Assembly (NCBI RefSeq): GCF_036785885.1
Contig: NC_092323.1
Location: 2,148,501-2,212,500 of the forward strand
Source: Coffea arabica
Lineage: Eukaryota; Streptophyta; Magnoliopsida; Gentianales; Rubiaceae
Direction: 5' to 3'
DNA: 64,000 bases
In this document: in pieces, positions 33,674-45,911 of the stretch
How the letters are laid out: the number at the start of each line of letters is the position of its first letter
Numbering within the stretch: position 1 is the first letter of the stretch
Made by a program: the position numbers and the translations under genes
Notes under the pieces: generated by a model
Seen by the model: the letters and a program-made list of their open reading frames with translations, nothing else
The model's database searches: none
Told to the model about the DNA's origin: nothing

Positions 33674-35989
33674 ATGGAAGCACTGAGCACTTGGCCTTCT
33701 AAAAATGAGTCGTGGTTGGTGCCCCAGTTGGATGTTGGACTGGGTTCATCGCCTAATTGCACCACAAGAAAGCTTAGAAGAAAAAGATTGATTCTTGCTG
33801 CTTCTCTTAGTCATATTCGTGTGGGTTTGACGGGTATCGGGAGTCGAACTTGTTGCTTTAAGTGCCAGAATTGGGATTCGAGGAGCAAATTGTTCTGCAA
33901 CTACTCCACACGTCTCTTGTGTGACCCAAAGAGAGGGTCTTTAGGTGCATCCTTTGCGTTGAATTTGGTATTGGAGGAACAAGCTACTGGCAATCATGTT
34001 AGGAAAGATGAAAATTCAGCTTCAACTAAAGGAGTTTCAGTAGGAAGTGATCATGGGGATTTCACTTGTGTTGCCTTGGAGGAACAAGCAAGGGGCGTCC
34101 GCTTGACTTTTACCGGCGATGACATTGCCACTTTCAGTGCCGCAGATCCTGAAAAAGAACAAGAACTGAATAGTGAGGAAGTAGTAGGCATTGAAAAAGA
34201 TGCTCGGAGGAGGATTGATGTTAGAGCACTCGGTTGGAGCCTACACAAGGCCAGATCTGTAGACGATGTGGATGAAGTTCTTAAGGGCAAGGGTGAACTA
34301 CCCCTTCAGGTTTATTCGTCTCTGATTAGAGCTTTTGGCAAAGAGAAAAGGCTAGACTCTGCAATGGCTCTTGTTGAGTGGCTCAAGAGAAAAAGTCAAG
34401 TCACCAATGGTGCTATTCGGCCAAATCTCTTCATATATAACAGCCTTTTAGGAGCAGTTAAACAGGCTGAAAAGTATGATGCTGTTGAGCGAGTCATGAA
34501 TGATATGACCATTGAGGGTGTACATCCTAACGTCATCACTTACAATACCTTAATGTGTATCTACATAGAACAAGGTAGGGAAGTTGAGGCGCTCGCTCTC
34601 TTTGAAGAGATGCCCAAGAAAGGCCTGTCTCCCACTCCAGCATCTTATTCCACAGCTTTGTTGGCTTATCAGAGATTGGAAGATGGATTTGGAGCTGTGA
34701 AGTTTTTCGTTGAAGTCAGAGAAAAATTTCGAAATGGTGAGATTGAAAAAGATGTCAATGAAGACTGGGATGATGAGTTTTCCAAACTTGAGAACTTCAC
34801 GACTCGAATTAGCCACCAGGTGATGCGGCGGTGGCTTATAAAGAGTGAGAATTCGGGTACCGACATATTGAAACTACTAACAGAAATGGACAAAGCTGGA
34901 CTTCAAACAAGTCGTGCAGAACATGAGCGTCTTGTGTGGGCATGCACTCATGAAGAACATCATCTTGTGGCAAAAGAATTGTACAAAAGGATACGGGAAA
35001 GGGATATGGAAATAAGTTTATCAGTCTGCAACCACATTATTTGGTTGATGGGAAAGGCTAAAAAGTGGTGGGCAGCTCTGGAAATTTATGAAGACTTGTT
35101 GGACAAGGGGCCAAAACCCAATAATATGTCATACGAATTAGTGGTTTCTCATTTCAATATACTCCTCGCAGCAGCTAGGAAAAGGGGGATTTGGAGATGG
35201 GGTGTAAGGTTGTTGAACAAGATGGAAGAGAAGGGGCTTAAACCAGGTAGCAGGGAATGGAATTCTGTCCTCGTTGCATGTTCTAAGGCCTCGGAAGCAT
35301 CTGCTGCTGTGCAGATATTTAAGAGAATGATTGAACAAGGTGAAAAACCAACAGTCATTTCATATGGGTCATTGCTTAGCGCTCTGGAGAAAGGAAAACT
35401 CTATGAGGAGGCCCTTCAGGTCTGGAAACATATGGTTAAAGTTGGTGTGACCCCGAACTTGTATGCCTACACGATTATGGCTTCAATTTATACTGCCCAA
35501 GGTAAATTTAATATCGTTAATTCCGTCGTCAGGGAAATGGTTGTGGCTGGGGTTGAGCCAACGGTTGTTACATTCAATGCAATTATCAGTGGATGCGCGA
35601 GAAATAACATGGGAAGTGCAGCTTATGAATGGTTTCAACGCATGAAGGTACATAGCATTTCTCCCAACGAGGTTACTTACGAGATGTTGATCGAAGCTCT
35701 TACAAATGATGCTAAACCGAGGCTTGCATATGAGTTGTACTTGAGAGCTCAGAATGAGGGCCTGAGTCTCTCTTCGAAGGCATACGACGCAATCATCCGT
35801 TCTTCAAATCTCTATGGTGCTACTATTGATGTAAGCTCTCTTGGGCATCGCCCGCTAGAGAAAAAGAAGGTCCAAATCAGAAGGCATTTGTCTGAATTCT
35901 GTAGTTCAGCGGATGTTCGTAGGAGGAGCAAGCCATTTGATAGCAAAGAAATCTACAGTGTTCATCATAGGAAGGAAGATCATAGCTGA
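33674..35989 (+). CDS. LPE1: P-class pentatricopeptide repeat protein, LPE1-like, plastid-targeted
   Basis: Intronless, 771 residues. I start at the ATG at 33674 because the frame's three preceding codons begin with TTG. The Ser/Arg-rich N-terminus looks like a plastid transit peptide. From about residue 210 there are around nine 35-residue helical repeats, for example VHPNVITYNTLMCIYIEQGR, EKPTVISYGSLLSALEKGK and VEPTVVTFNAIISGCARNN. They lack E, DYW or SMR tails, so this is P-class. A region without repeats, LENFTTRISHQVMRRW, separates two repeat blocks. The pattern and the segment IWRWGVRLLNKMEEKGLKPG resemble LOW PHOTOSYNTHETIC EFFICIENCY 1 (At3g46610), which binds the psbA 5' UTR to aid D1 translation. 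The orthology is from memory and should be tested; the PPR class is certain. Confidence 0.85.
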   Translation: MEALSTWPSKNESWLVPQLDVGLGSSPNCTTRKLRRKRLILAASLSHIRVGLTGIGSRTCCFKCQNWDSRSKLFCNYSTRLLCDPKRGSLGASFALNLVLEEQATGNHVRKDENSASTKGVSVGSDHGDFTCVALEEQARGVRLTFTGDDIATFSAADPEKEQELNSEEVVGIEKDARRRIDVRALGWSLHKARSVDDVDEVLKGKGELPLQVYSSLIRAFGKEKRLDSAMALVEWLKRKSQVTNGAIRPNLFIYNSLLGAVKQAEKYDAVERVMNDMTIEGVHPNVITYNTLMCIYIEQGREVEALALFEEMPKKGLSPTPASYSTALLAYQRLEDGFGAVKFFVEVREKFRNGEIEKDVNEDWDDEFSKLENFTTRISHQVMRRWLIKSENSGTDILKLLTEMDKAGLQTSRAEHERLVWACTHEEHHLVAKELYKRIRERDMEISLSVCNHIIWLMGKAKKWWAALEIYEDLLDKGPKPNNMSYELVVSHFNILLAAARKRGIWRWGVRLLNKMEEKGLKPGSREWNSVLVACSKASEASAAVQIFKRMIEQGEKPTVISYGSLLSALEKGKLYEEALQVWKHMVKVGVTPNLYAYTIMASIYTAQGKFNIVNSVVREMVVAGVEPTVVTFNAIISGCARNNMGSAAYEWFQRMKVHSISPNEVTYEMLIEALTNDAKPRLAYELYLRAQNEGLSLSSKAYDAIIRSSNLYGATIDVSSLGHRPLEKKKVQIRRHLSEFCSSADVRRRSKPFDSKEIYSVHHRKEDHS

Positions 35990-37016
35990 ACCTGGTTCCA
36001 CTTACGTTTCAATTTCCCGTGGTACTTGGTACAGTTACAGAAATAACTGGCTTTCATCTTCCTGTTTGACAATAATTAATGTCTTTCTCTTTTATGCATA
36101 CAATATCTTGTTCGGCATAGATTTTGGTTCAGTTGCTATTCCATGCAGGTTGTATAGCATTAGTCTAAGAAAGAATTACTGCTACACAATGTGCTGTGAT
36201 GCCGTAGACCCTCTGTCTTCAGAGCATGGTTGAGTGCTGACCCTTAAAAGTTAGTTACACTAGAGAAGGGGGCTCTGTTTTTGGAACCTGGATTTCAAAT
36301 TCGATCATTTTATTAAGGTTGTAAATTGACTGGATTAATTGAACTTTCTTGCACTGTCTACTGAAGTCAGTCGGGCAATTGCTTGGGCTTCTAAATTGCT
36401 TTATGAAAGCGTCTTCATTAAACTTCCCATCGATGGGGTTTACAGTGCTTTGATAATATGATTGTTGTGTGATAACTCTTTCCTTTCCTTTCTTCTCTCA
36501 ATCTCTGTAACCATCAAGCTGGATTATTGACGGCAATCTTTTCGGAACAAAGTATCTGTGCCATCCCTACAGATCGAGAAGCATCTGATTCCTTGATTAT
36601 CAAATGGCTCTCCTTGTTCAACACTCTGAAAAGGTGGAGGACGTCATAAAATTCGAAGACAAATAAAAGATGAAGTCTTGCTAGTTACTACTACTACTAT
36701 GTACTAGTAAGCTTTTGAAAGTGCTTCAGAGCACTAGAGCATGTGTTAAAATTCATATTTCCTGTGCCATATGTGTTGAGTTTTCCTCCTCTTCGTTTCC
36801 TTAGGAAAAAAAAAGAAGAGTAAAGGTTCAGAACGAATGCATTAGTTATAATAAACTTATAAATAGGAAAGGATAAGAGAAGCAAATGAGTTCTTCTACT
36901 GAATTGATTCTCCTTACAGAATTGATTCTACTTCACGACTCGGGGGTTATCTTTATATTTAGCTCCACTGCTGTCTAGCACGATGCCTGAAATTGGTAGT
37001 GGTGTACTGTATAATA
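35990..37016. other. 3' flank of the PPR gene
   Basis: Likely contains the PPR 3' UTR. No other gene is supported. Confidence 0.4.
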
Positions 37017-37424
37017 CTCCTTCCGTCCCATTTTAATAGTGTTGTTTTTCTTTTTCGTCTGTCCTAAATTGTAGTCCACTCTTCAATTGAAAAATATAAT
37101 TATCTTTTAATTTTTCTAAAATATCCTTATTCAATGTAGGTTGTTATTAGTATAAATTACTTTATTTAATATAGATTGTTATTGAATATAATTTACCCCA
37201 TTTAATGTAAAATGAGGATTGATTCTTTCTTGATCATCAATTCAAATTCCCATAAAACCATCAATTCAAGTTTCCATGAATAATTAATATAAAGTTGTAC
37301 TCTATTTAATGTAAGGGTATTTTAGAAAAATAGCAATCTAAATTTATTTTTTCAACAAAGTTAACTACTTTTTCTTAAACCGTGTGAAAAAATGACTAGG
37401 ACTATTAAAATGGAACCGAGGGAG
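37017..37424. mobile_element. Stowaway-type MITE, 408 bp
   Basis: The left end CTCCTTCCGTCCCATTTTAA and the reverse complement of the right end (CTCCCTCGGTTCCATTTTAA) are inverted repeats of the well-known CTCCCTCCGT type, flanked by TA on both sides (37015-37016 and 37425-37426). This matches Tc1/mariner Stowaway MITEs. No coding capacity. Confidence 0.85.
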
Positions 37425-37426
37425 TA

Positions 37427-39249
37427 GTATAAACTAGGCAGAAGAACCTCAAAGCCTTATCACGTCGGGTATTTAATATTGTCTCAATCTTTCCTATAAG
37501 GAGAGTGTACGTGCTAAATTTGATGCTCAAATTTATATTAATAAGAATAATTTCCATACATCTAAACCCATTATTATGAGTACCGTCAGTATAGAAAATA
37601 TTATAATGGTTAAGCATTTTCATTAGAATGATCAAATTGTTTTAAAAAGGTTAGTTGAATATTTTAGTTGAGTAAAATACTTAGTAGTCAGTGAGCAAAA
37701 AAAATCATTGAAAGAAAGTTTTCTTTCTTTCTTATTTTTGCCATTCGGGGAGGTGGCATTTGACTGCAAAATCAAGCAAGATTTGCTGCCAGCGCACTGC
37801 ATTCTTTGACTCGTGCGCTGGTAGAAGTGTTGAATATAAATCCGAAAGAAGGAACTTTGATGATCCAACGAATTTTATTCCAAGACTAACGTCGTAATCC
37901 ATCAATGTCCTTCAATTCACACCACAAAAAAAACAAAAACAAAAAAAAGTTAACGAAAACAAATTATAGGCACTTTATCCACTTGAAAAATATATTATTG
38001 TGTTTGCTTTTTGTATCTAAGTATTCTATTTGAAAAAAGCAAAAACATAGACTGTTTAAAAATATTGACAATTCTATCTTTATGTTGTAATAATCAAATT
38101 GACAATTCTACAGAAGAATAAGTTACAGCACCATCTGTATAACAAATTGGTACATGACTTCTACTAGTAGGTAATATATGTATAATATATAAACATATAA
38201 AATTCGATATTTCAGCAAGTAATTCAGAATTCGTTAATTGAATTTTAATAGCCACTCACTCTCGATTAACTTTCCCAAATTTTAATCGAGAATTTGAATA
38301 TCTATTTCAAAATTGTTTGTTTTATAAATTTCCATTTGACCAAAATCTCATTTAGATTGTATCAGCCAATCTTTCTTTCTTTTCTTTTTTTTTTTGTTTT
38401 AAGTTTGAACACTCCTAAATGTGTGTGTGTGTGTGTGTGTGTGTTTTTTTTTTTAAAAAAAAAAGAAAGCCTTTGGTATTAAATATGACTTTTTATTCCT
38501 CAATAAACATCCTTAATATATTATCGTTATTTATCAGCAGCATCAACATTCAACAACACAACGCATTTAAACAATCCATTTTCCTGTATTTTCAAATGAA
38601 ATACTCGCATATAAAAATTTCAAGTGGGTAAAATGTCTATTGCTTTCAGCCCGGGGTGTCGGGGAGTGTTATTAACCCTAAAATTCAATGCCAATTATCT
38701 CTTTCCTTTCCTTTCCTTTCATCTGGATGGTGTATGTATGACGATTACTAAAAGTTGTTCCTGAGCCCGAATTTAGAAGTTTGTGGGACGGAACAGTCGG
38801 CAAACTGCCCAATAGTATATGCAACTACTTTCCAACGGTAATTACAGAAACCCCAGATAGTTTGTAGCAGTAATAATTTTTACATATTTTGTCTTTGTTT
38901 TGTTTTCATTGCTTCCAACTCAAACTCCAAGGGTTCAAAAAGACTCTTGAGAAGATGAGAATAAAATATACGGAATTAAGTACTTAGTACCAAAGAGAAA
39001 CGAGCACTCCTACACGAAGACCCGCTGACGCTGGTGAGCGGTGGGATCTCTGGCGCATCTGTCCCCAATGGATCAGATACCTACCAACCAGAAGGGAAGT
39101 GGAATTGACGAAAGAAAGAGTAAAGTTATAATCTTCATGAGTGAGTTGAATTCCGTTGATTATGATACGAGTTTTTAGTTTGTATTGCAACTTGGAGCTT
39201 GAAAAAAGAAGATTTGGAGGCTGAGAAGTGAGGAAGTGAGGAAAAGAGT
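37427..39249. other. Intergenic region before the membrane-protein gene
   Basis: Holds a TG microsatellite at about 38419-38443 and T runs. No supported gene. The last 200-300 bases are the promoter and leader of the gene starting at 39250. Confidence 0.4.
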
Positions 39250-42200
39250 ATGGAGCCCCCGAGGGGGTTTTTTGCTTCTTTGTGGAGCTTCATCTGTTTT
39301 CTCCCTTATTTTATTGGCCTTCTCATTCTTGGTTTCATTAAAGGTCTGTATTAATCCTCCACAACTGCTTTTGTCTGTCTTTCTAAATGCTTTGACACTT
39401 GTTAGTTTAATGTGTACCGACTCTATTTCACTTACAAGTCCTTTACTTTTGCCCTGCTTCTGCTTGCCCTTTTTCCAGTTATCCAATTCAGATTGTGGGT
39501 TTGGATTTTCGATATTGAACACAACAAAATATTCTGTCGCTTTACCTCCCGGAATTTCGCTTGCTAGATTGAGTTATCTGGTTTGAATTTGTTTAGCTAC
39601 ATTACGATTGCCCAATTTCATTGGCCTTTTTCATTCTAGGTTTTCTAAATAGATTTGTACCAATCTCCGGTGTTTAATATGGCAACTTCTTATTTTACTT
39701 GCTACTTGGTTACTTTCTTTAGGAATTTGTCTTGGAGTAACCCATTTTGCTCATCATCCAACTGACATCAATAAATTTTTACGGGCTAAGATGATACACT
39801 AGGAAATATAAAAAATCTGGGGCATCGTTTTGCCTCGTGGATTTCACTTGCTATATGGGGTTAGCTTGTTTCATTGTTCTGCTACCACATAATTCCCCCC
39901 TTTTTTTACCCTTCTTTCTCATGATTGCGATGCGCACCAGTGGGTAATATAGCAAGGATGTAGATTGAAGCTGGTGGATTGGTTTCTCAATTGCGAAAGT
40001 TTTATTCTTTTACTTAGTCATTTCTTGATATTTTCTGATCATGTCTGGTCAACACCCCCAACGGAGAAGTTTTAATAGTTGTTAAAAGATATGCGAGCCT
40101 TTGAAAGCAATAATGCATGTATTTTGCTCTAGTCCGTAAATACGAGTTACCCTTCAAAGCATTGCACAGTTTATTCAGGAATTTTCTTTCTAAATTTGGA
40201 TATTGATTTTGACATTATTCCATTTTTCTCAGGTATCATTTTGTGCCCATTAATATGCCTTCTCATGTCAGTTGGAAACTCTGCAGTAACATTGGGTCTT
40301 TGGCCTGTGCACCTATGCTACACTTACTATTGCATATTGAGGTATGTGTTTTTGGTCCCCCTCTAAATATGTTGGTTAGGTAACTTGGTATATTATTTCC
40401 TGCTTTGCCACATTCATTTGGTGTAGCTCCTTGTGACATCATTCTAATGTTTCTTATGGCAGCACGAAACAATTAGGGCCAGTTCTGAAGCTTGTACTCT
40501 GTCCACTTGTTCTTGTCCTGTTAGTCTTCTGGCCAATAATAGCAGTTTTAGGTAGCATTCTTGGGGGTGCGGCATACGGATTTTTTTCACCAATGCTTGC
40601 CACTTTTCAAGCTGTTGGTGAAGGGAAGACAAATCAATTCTTTCACTGTATTTATGTATGGATAAATTATCTCCATCATTATTATTTTTTTTAAACTATA
40701 CATTTTGCGCCTTTGAAATCAATGGCAGCCTTTCTTTACAGGATGGAACTTGGGATACTGTCAAGCGAAGCTTTACTGTTGTTAGGGACTTCCTGGACAT
40801 GTGTTACTATTCCTATTTCTCGATAATGGATGATTTACGAGTTCAAGGCCTTTCCGCTGGGAAGTACTATGAGATCAGGCATGGTTCCCTCTTATTGACA
40901 GTTTTTAGCATTGAATTAGGTGCAAACTAGCATAGTAAGAAAAGGATCGGGCATGATTCTTTCTGGTCTATTATATAAATCCTCCTAGCAACATGTTATC
41001 TGTTGGTTCCTGATACTTCTAGCTCTCTCTGCTCGCATGTGGACTTGGTAAATCTTATCCTGCCTATCCACAGAAAAAAACAAATGCAGTTAGCCTCAAG
41101 GATTTCTAGCCTTTTTGTTGGTTATTCTGCATCAAATACTGAAGCTGTAGCTGCAAATCATTGGATCTTAGCTGTTATTTCATCAATTTCCAGGCTGCAA
41201 CTGCGTCTTGTTTCTGTTAGTTGCCTATTGAGTACTCAAGTTTTGTAATTTAATAACATATTGAGAGCAAAAAGCTCCAGGAATGGTATTCAATTTTGCT
41301 CTAAAATACTCTATTAAAAGTTCTCCATGCAGAGGGAGATTGTGTCATATCCAAGGATTATTTCCTTTTTGCCTCCTTTTGGGACAGAACTGGAAAAGGA
41401 GGCAATCCAAATCTTCAAGGAACAGTTCATAGGATTGGGAAATGTCAGAACTGTATAACCAGTCTTCCCTACCCCTAAGGCTTCTGGTTACTGTTTTGTT
41501 ACCAACAATGGGGAGATAGTAATATCTATTCCTTCTTTAACCATCTTCAGGCTTCTCTTTTTTTTTTTTTTTTTTTCTCCAATCCAGTTGTGCCCTCATC
41601 AGTTCGTCCTGGAATGACGGTGTTTGACTTCATTAATTGTCCTTCTGTAATGCTTTGCTTTGTCCAATGACATCGGGGCTGTATTGCAGATTGCTTTATG
41701 TTCCCGGAGCACTTATTGCTGGAGTGCTGGGATTTATGGTTGACATGATTGTGATATCAATCATTGCCATTTGCAAAAGCCCCTACATGCTATTTAAGGG
41801 GTGGCATCGTTTATTTCATGACTGTGTTGGTCGAGAGGGCCCCTTCTTGGAGACAATATGTGTGCCATTTGCAGGTCTTGCTATCTTGCTCTGGCCATTG
41901 GCCGTTGCTGGGGCTTTGTTGGGCTCTATGGTATCAAGCATCATCCTGGGCTTTTATGCAGCTGTTGTTGTATATCAGGTTAATTTGCATTCTTCTTAAA
42001 ATTCGGGTTGATGGAGACAAAGAAAAGAAAAGAATTATATATAGCTGTGCATTATTGGACTGTGGAAGTATTTGCCTTACTAAGATTCTTGCTTTTGTAA
42101 TTGCAGCATTTTTCTTTTTCTTTGTCACTTAGCTTGATAGTCTAATGCTATAACATTTGGCTGCAGGAGTCATCTTTCTGGCTGGGCCTGTGCTATATTG

Positions 42201-43498
42201 CTGCTTCCTTGTCCATCTATGATGAATACAGCAATGATGTTCTTGACATGTCAGAAGGTTCCTGCTTTCCTAGGTTGAGCTCTTGTTCTGTTTGTGGTTC
42301 AATTAAATGTTTGTTAATGCATATATTCATTTCACACAAAAACGTTCTGGCAAATGACCTTGATTTTCTGGTGCTTGAACAGACCCAAGTACAGAAAGAA
42401 TGCTGCATCAGTAACCAGTTCTCGAGCAGCATCCTTTTCAAGGCTCCAGTCTTTTAAACGTACAACTTCTTTCAGTGGTCGTATTGTTGAATTGAGGTCC
42501 CTTGAGGTATATTTCTAGTGCTACATATAGAACATCTTAAGTTGTCAACTTTGATATTTTAATGCTGATCAGAGCTCCATGAATGGCTCTTGTAGTTGGT
42601 TGACGCCTTACTCAAGGAGTGCCAGCGCTATGGGGAAATAATGGTTTCTGAAGGCATAATAACATTAAAAGATATTGAAGATGCCAAGTCTTATAAAGAT
42701 AGTGGCAAAATAATCAGCATTGGTTTACCTGCTTATTGCATATTTCAAGGACTTCTGCGTTCGGCTAAAGCTAATTCTGCTGGTATATTGCTAAGTGAGT
42801 GGTGATGCTTTCCCTTCTAATACTTGAAATGTAATTATTATGCATATGGCGAAGATATGATTTCTTGGCACTTTGTTCTGCCAATGCAGGTGATAATGTT
42901 ACTGAAATAACTAGTACAAATCGGCCAAAAGATGCTGTCTTTGATTGGTTTTTTAACCCACTGGTGATCATTAAAGAACAAATCAAAGCTGAAAACCTAT
43001 CTGAAGCTGAAGAGTTATATCTTGGCAAATTGGTTCTACTAAGTGGTGATCCTGAGAGGCTGAAAAAATCTGACATCGGTGCACCACCAGAGTCTGAGCT
43101 AAGACGAGCTGAACTTGATGGATTAGCTCGAAGGTGATGCAGAAAGCCTTTTTAAAGAATGCTTTTGTTTATGTTACTCTGATTTAATTATTTCGTATTG
43201 CATCTGGTCTTATTTGTTCTTTGAACTTTGTTATTAAAGACTTCAAGGAATCACTAGATCCATATCAAGGTATCCCACATTTAGGCGGCGTTTTGATACC
43301 AGTATGAAGATGGTCGTAGAAGAACTTGCCAAAAAGAATGGTGAAAGTAGCATCTCTAGTGGACCTCAAACAGTTCCCCGGTCAAAAAGCTTGTTTGTCC
43401 GAATGTTTAGCCAAAAATCTTCTAGAACCAGAACGAGTAAGCATGGATCTGATCTAGAGGCCGGATCAGTTGTTGAGAGAGATGTTGAAATTATATGA
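39250..43498 (+). CDS. Multi-pass membrane protein, At3g27390 family
   Basis: Ten exons with consistent phases: 39250..39343, 40233..40341, 40463..40655, 40742..40878, 41690..41978, 42167..42273, 42383..42506, 42596..42794, 42890..43133, 43240..43498, giving 584 residues. It begins MEPPRGFFASLW and has several hydrophobic segments in the first half: around 11-35, 40-60, a long block around 80-110 (VLLVFWPIIAVLGSILGGA) and two more in exon 5 (ALIAGVLGFMVDMIVIS, LAILLWPLAVAGALLG). Conserved blocks are GEGKTNQFFHC, DGTWDTVKRSFTVVRDF, SPYMLFKGWHRLFHD and SIYDEYSNDVLD. The C-terminal half is soluble, with Ser- and Arg-rich ends. The family has no known function; Arabidopsis relatives are At3g27390, At5g40640 and At4g12680 by recollection. 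The fourth intron begins with GC. Confidence 0.88.
40879..41689 (+). other. GC-AG intron in the membrane-protein gene
   Basis: Exon 4 must end ATCAG before GCATGG and exon 5 starts after TTGCAG, so that the protein reads YYEIR then LLYVPGAL, as in relatives. No GT donor near the junction gives this reading; the GT at 40884 would insert His-Gly and break the frame of exon 5. The 811-bp intron therefore uses a GC donor. Confidence 0.75.
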
Positions 43499-43908
43499 GA
43501 AAGAAATATGACAACTTATGAGTTTGTATCTGTAACATTTGGGTGTCAATAGCTGATTTTGAACTCCAGCGCAGGTTAAGTTTCACATCATTGAAGTTTT
43601 TCCTTGGAGAAAGGGAAATAGGAATGTAGTGGGATATTGGTTTTCTTCCGTGCTTTTGAACAGTTACAGATTGTGTTGTATAGAAAGGGAACGTAGTGGG
43701 ATCTGGGATTTTGGATTCGATTATTTGCTTTCTCCAACATTTGTATCTCCATCGCTAACAACGACAACAGCAGCAGCCTGAAGGAATTTTTCAATACGCA
43801 CTGTACATGAGAAGGAAAACTGTCTCGGGGGTGAGTTTTATTAAAGATTCTATTACGCGCATTGTGACTTTGGATATACTTTTTCGTTGACAGAAACTTC
43901 TACTAGTG

Positions 43909-44050
43909 TGTTTGGATAGAGTATTATTTTGAAATAATTAATGTTAGATTTTTTGTAATGTGATGTATATGAGATGAAAAAGTAATTGGAAATGTAAAAA
44001 TGTGAATTGAAAAATATGTTTATGATACAAGCGAAATATTATTTGATTAA
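43909..44050. mobile_element. MITE-like repeat starting TGTTTGGATAG
   Basis: Begins TGTTTGGATAGAGTATTATTT and continues with words (TGTGATGTATATGAGATGAAA, AATATGTTTATGATACAA) shared with the copies at 44781 and 48716. The right end has decayed, so the boundary is approximate. Confidence 0.5.
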
Positions 44051-44780
44051 ATTGAACTATCCAATATCTTTGTCTCGTTTGCTCGTGCGTGAAGTGCTAC
44101 AGTGCTTTTTGGATTTTTTTTTTTTTTTTGGTTTCAATTTGTAATTTAGCTGAGAATTAACTTGATGAAAAATTGACAACATAAATGGGCCCGCTTGTGT
44201 TTTTTCCGGATGTTTGTCTAAAAAATAGTTTGTATAAATGGGCCTGCTTGGTTTGTTTGGACAAAGAAATTTTGCAAGATTTATTTCAGATTTTGTTTTG
44301 CTTGCATCATACACACAATTCCCAATCACCTTTTTATCTCACATACATCACATCACAAAAAGTACTACAGTAACTAGATCAAATAAATCATCCAAACAAA
44401 TTCTTATCCAAACAAACTCACTTACTGAGTGGTGTGTGATCAAAATACACCAAAAAAACAAAAAAGCCTTTATCCCCTCCTAACGTAACCTATCATTTTG
44501 CTAACCGACCATAGCCACACACAACCGCTACTCACCTTCACCATTTGTACCATAATTTGATTTTTTTTTCCTTTGATATTCTTATTTTATAAAAGTTGGT
44601 AAGTTTTTTAAAATGTTACTCTAAATTTACGTGTTTTTCCAATTTTTTTTTATTTTTAGAACACCCCTAAAATAAGGGTGCAAACGGACACCTAAACGGC
44701 TGGGCCCTTGGATAAATGAGAGCTGGACCTTTTTTTTTCGCTTAGGCATTGCATTACGCAAGCAAGCAACTAGTTAAGTG

Positions 44781-44932
44781 TGTTTGGATAGAAGATTATT
44801 TGAGATAATTTTTTGAGAAAATACTGTAACACTTTTTTTATGTGATATATGTAAAATAAAAAAATGGTTGAAAATGTGTTAATGACGTAAACAAGTCAGT
44901 GTGTGTAAATAAGATGTAAATAACGCGCAATC
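44781..44932. mobile_element. MITE-like repeat, second copy of the TGTTTGGATAG family
   Basis: TGTTTGGATAGAAGATTATTTGAGATAA opens it and GATGTAAATAACGCGCAATC closes it, aligned with the better-preserved copy at 48716-48856. No target duplication could be fixed. Confidence 0.55.
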
Positions 44933-45911
44933 GCAGGGATTTGGTGCAATTTTTTTTTTTTAAAATATCAACCAGTTCATCATTTAAGATCTCCGAACTT
45001 GTACAAAGTTCTGTACTTATCCAAAGTCTTTTTCCGTTTTCGAGTCTATTTATGATCGTGTCTTGAGAAGGATAATTTTGATAGTATATTAATAAAAACT
45101 TTCTCATATTAAAATCTGAACTCTGACTTGAGAAAGGTAATTTTGCACTGAAAAGATCAACATAACATTTCTTCTCATCCAACCGTGACAGGAAAAAGTT
45201 TGAAGCCTGCATTTGTATCTTTTGCACGCTGTTTGGAGTTCACAGACGCCCCCGCCCGCGAAGGCCGGAACTGGTCTTGGTTGGTAAGAGCCGAATTGAT
45301 ACGTTGGGTGTTCCTATTGTTCTCCATTAAAGAACTTAAAAATCATTAAATCAATGGAAGAAATAAAGCTCTAAAATATACTAATCCCAAAAGGTTTTAG
45401 GCTTGGGCGTCTGTGACTCTGTGGTGTTGTTTTCTTAGAAAAAAAAAAAAGACAGAGAGAGACTGATTAGAAGGCTAGCATTACTCAATAAAAGGGGGAT
45501 TACAGTCTCATTACGCGTTCGCTGCAGACAATCACTTCAAAAATTTGCGAAGATTACGCCCATTATAATAGACACTACTACTTTCGTTCGGATAGGAGTC
45601 TCTAGTTCTGTTTGTGTACTTAAATATGGCAGGAAGAGGAGGAAAATAAAAAACAACGACACATTAGCACCAGACTTTCAGTTCCGAATTCTGAAGGATC
45701 TTCATAAGTGGGAAAAATAACCCAAACAACTGATGACTGGGTTCTAAAGAGCAAGCTCAAAACCAATCTATGCAAACAAGGAAACACTGGAACATGAGCC
45801 ATTTTACCATGTAGAATTGGATCTTAGCGTCTAGCTACATATCTTACTGCAGATCCCTGAACGAGAGAGGCAATGGTCAATTGAAAATATAGGATGGAAA
45901 GGAAATATTTT

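Larger units (their letters stand above)
43499..45911. other. Intergenic region with MITE remnants
   Basis: Holds the 3' UTRs of the two flanking convergent genes and two MITE-like repeats listed separately. A third block (about 44170-44415) has loose inverted AAACAAATTC/GTTTGGACAAA words. No gene is supported. Confidence 0.4.
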
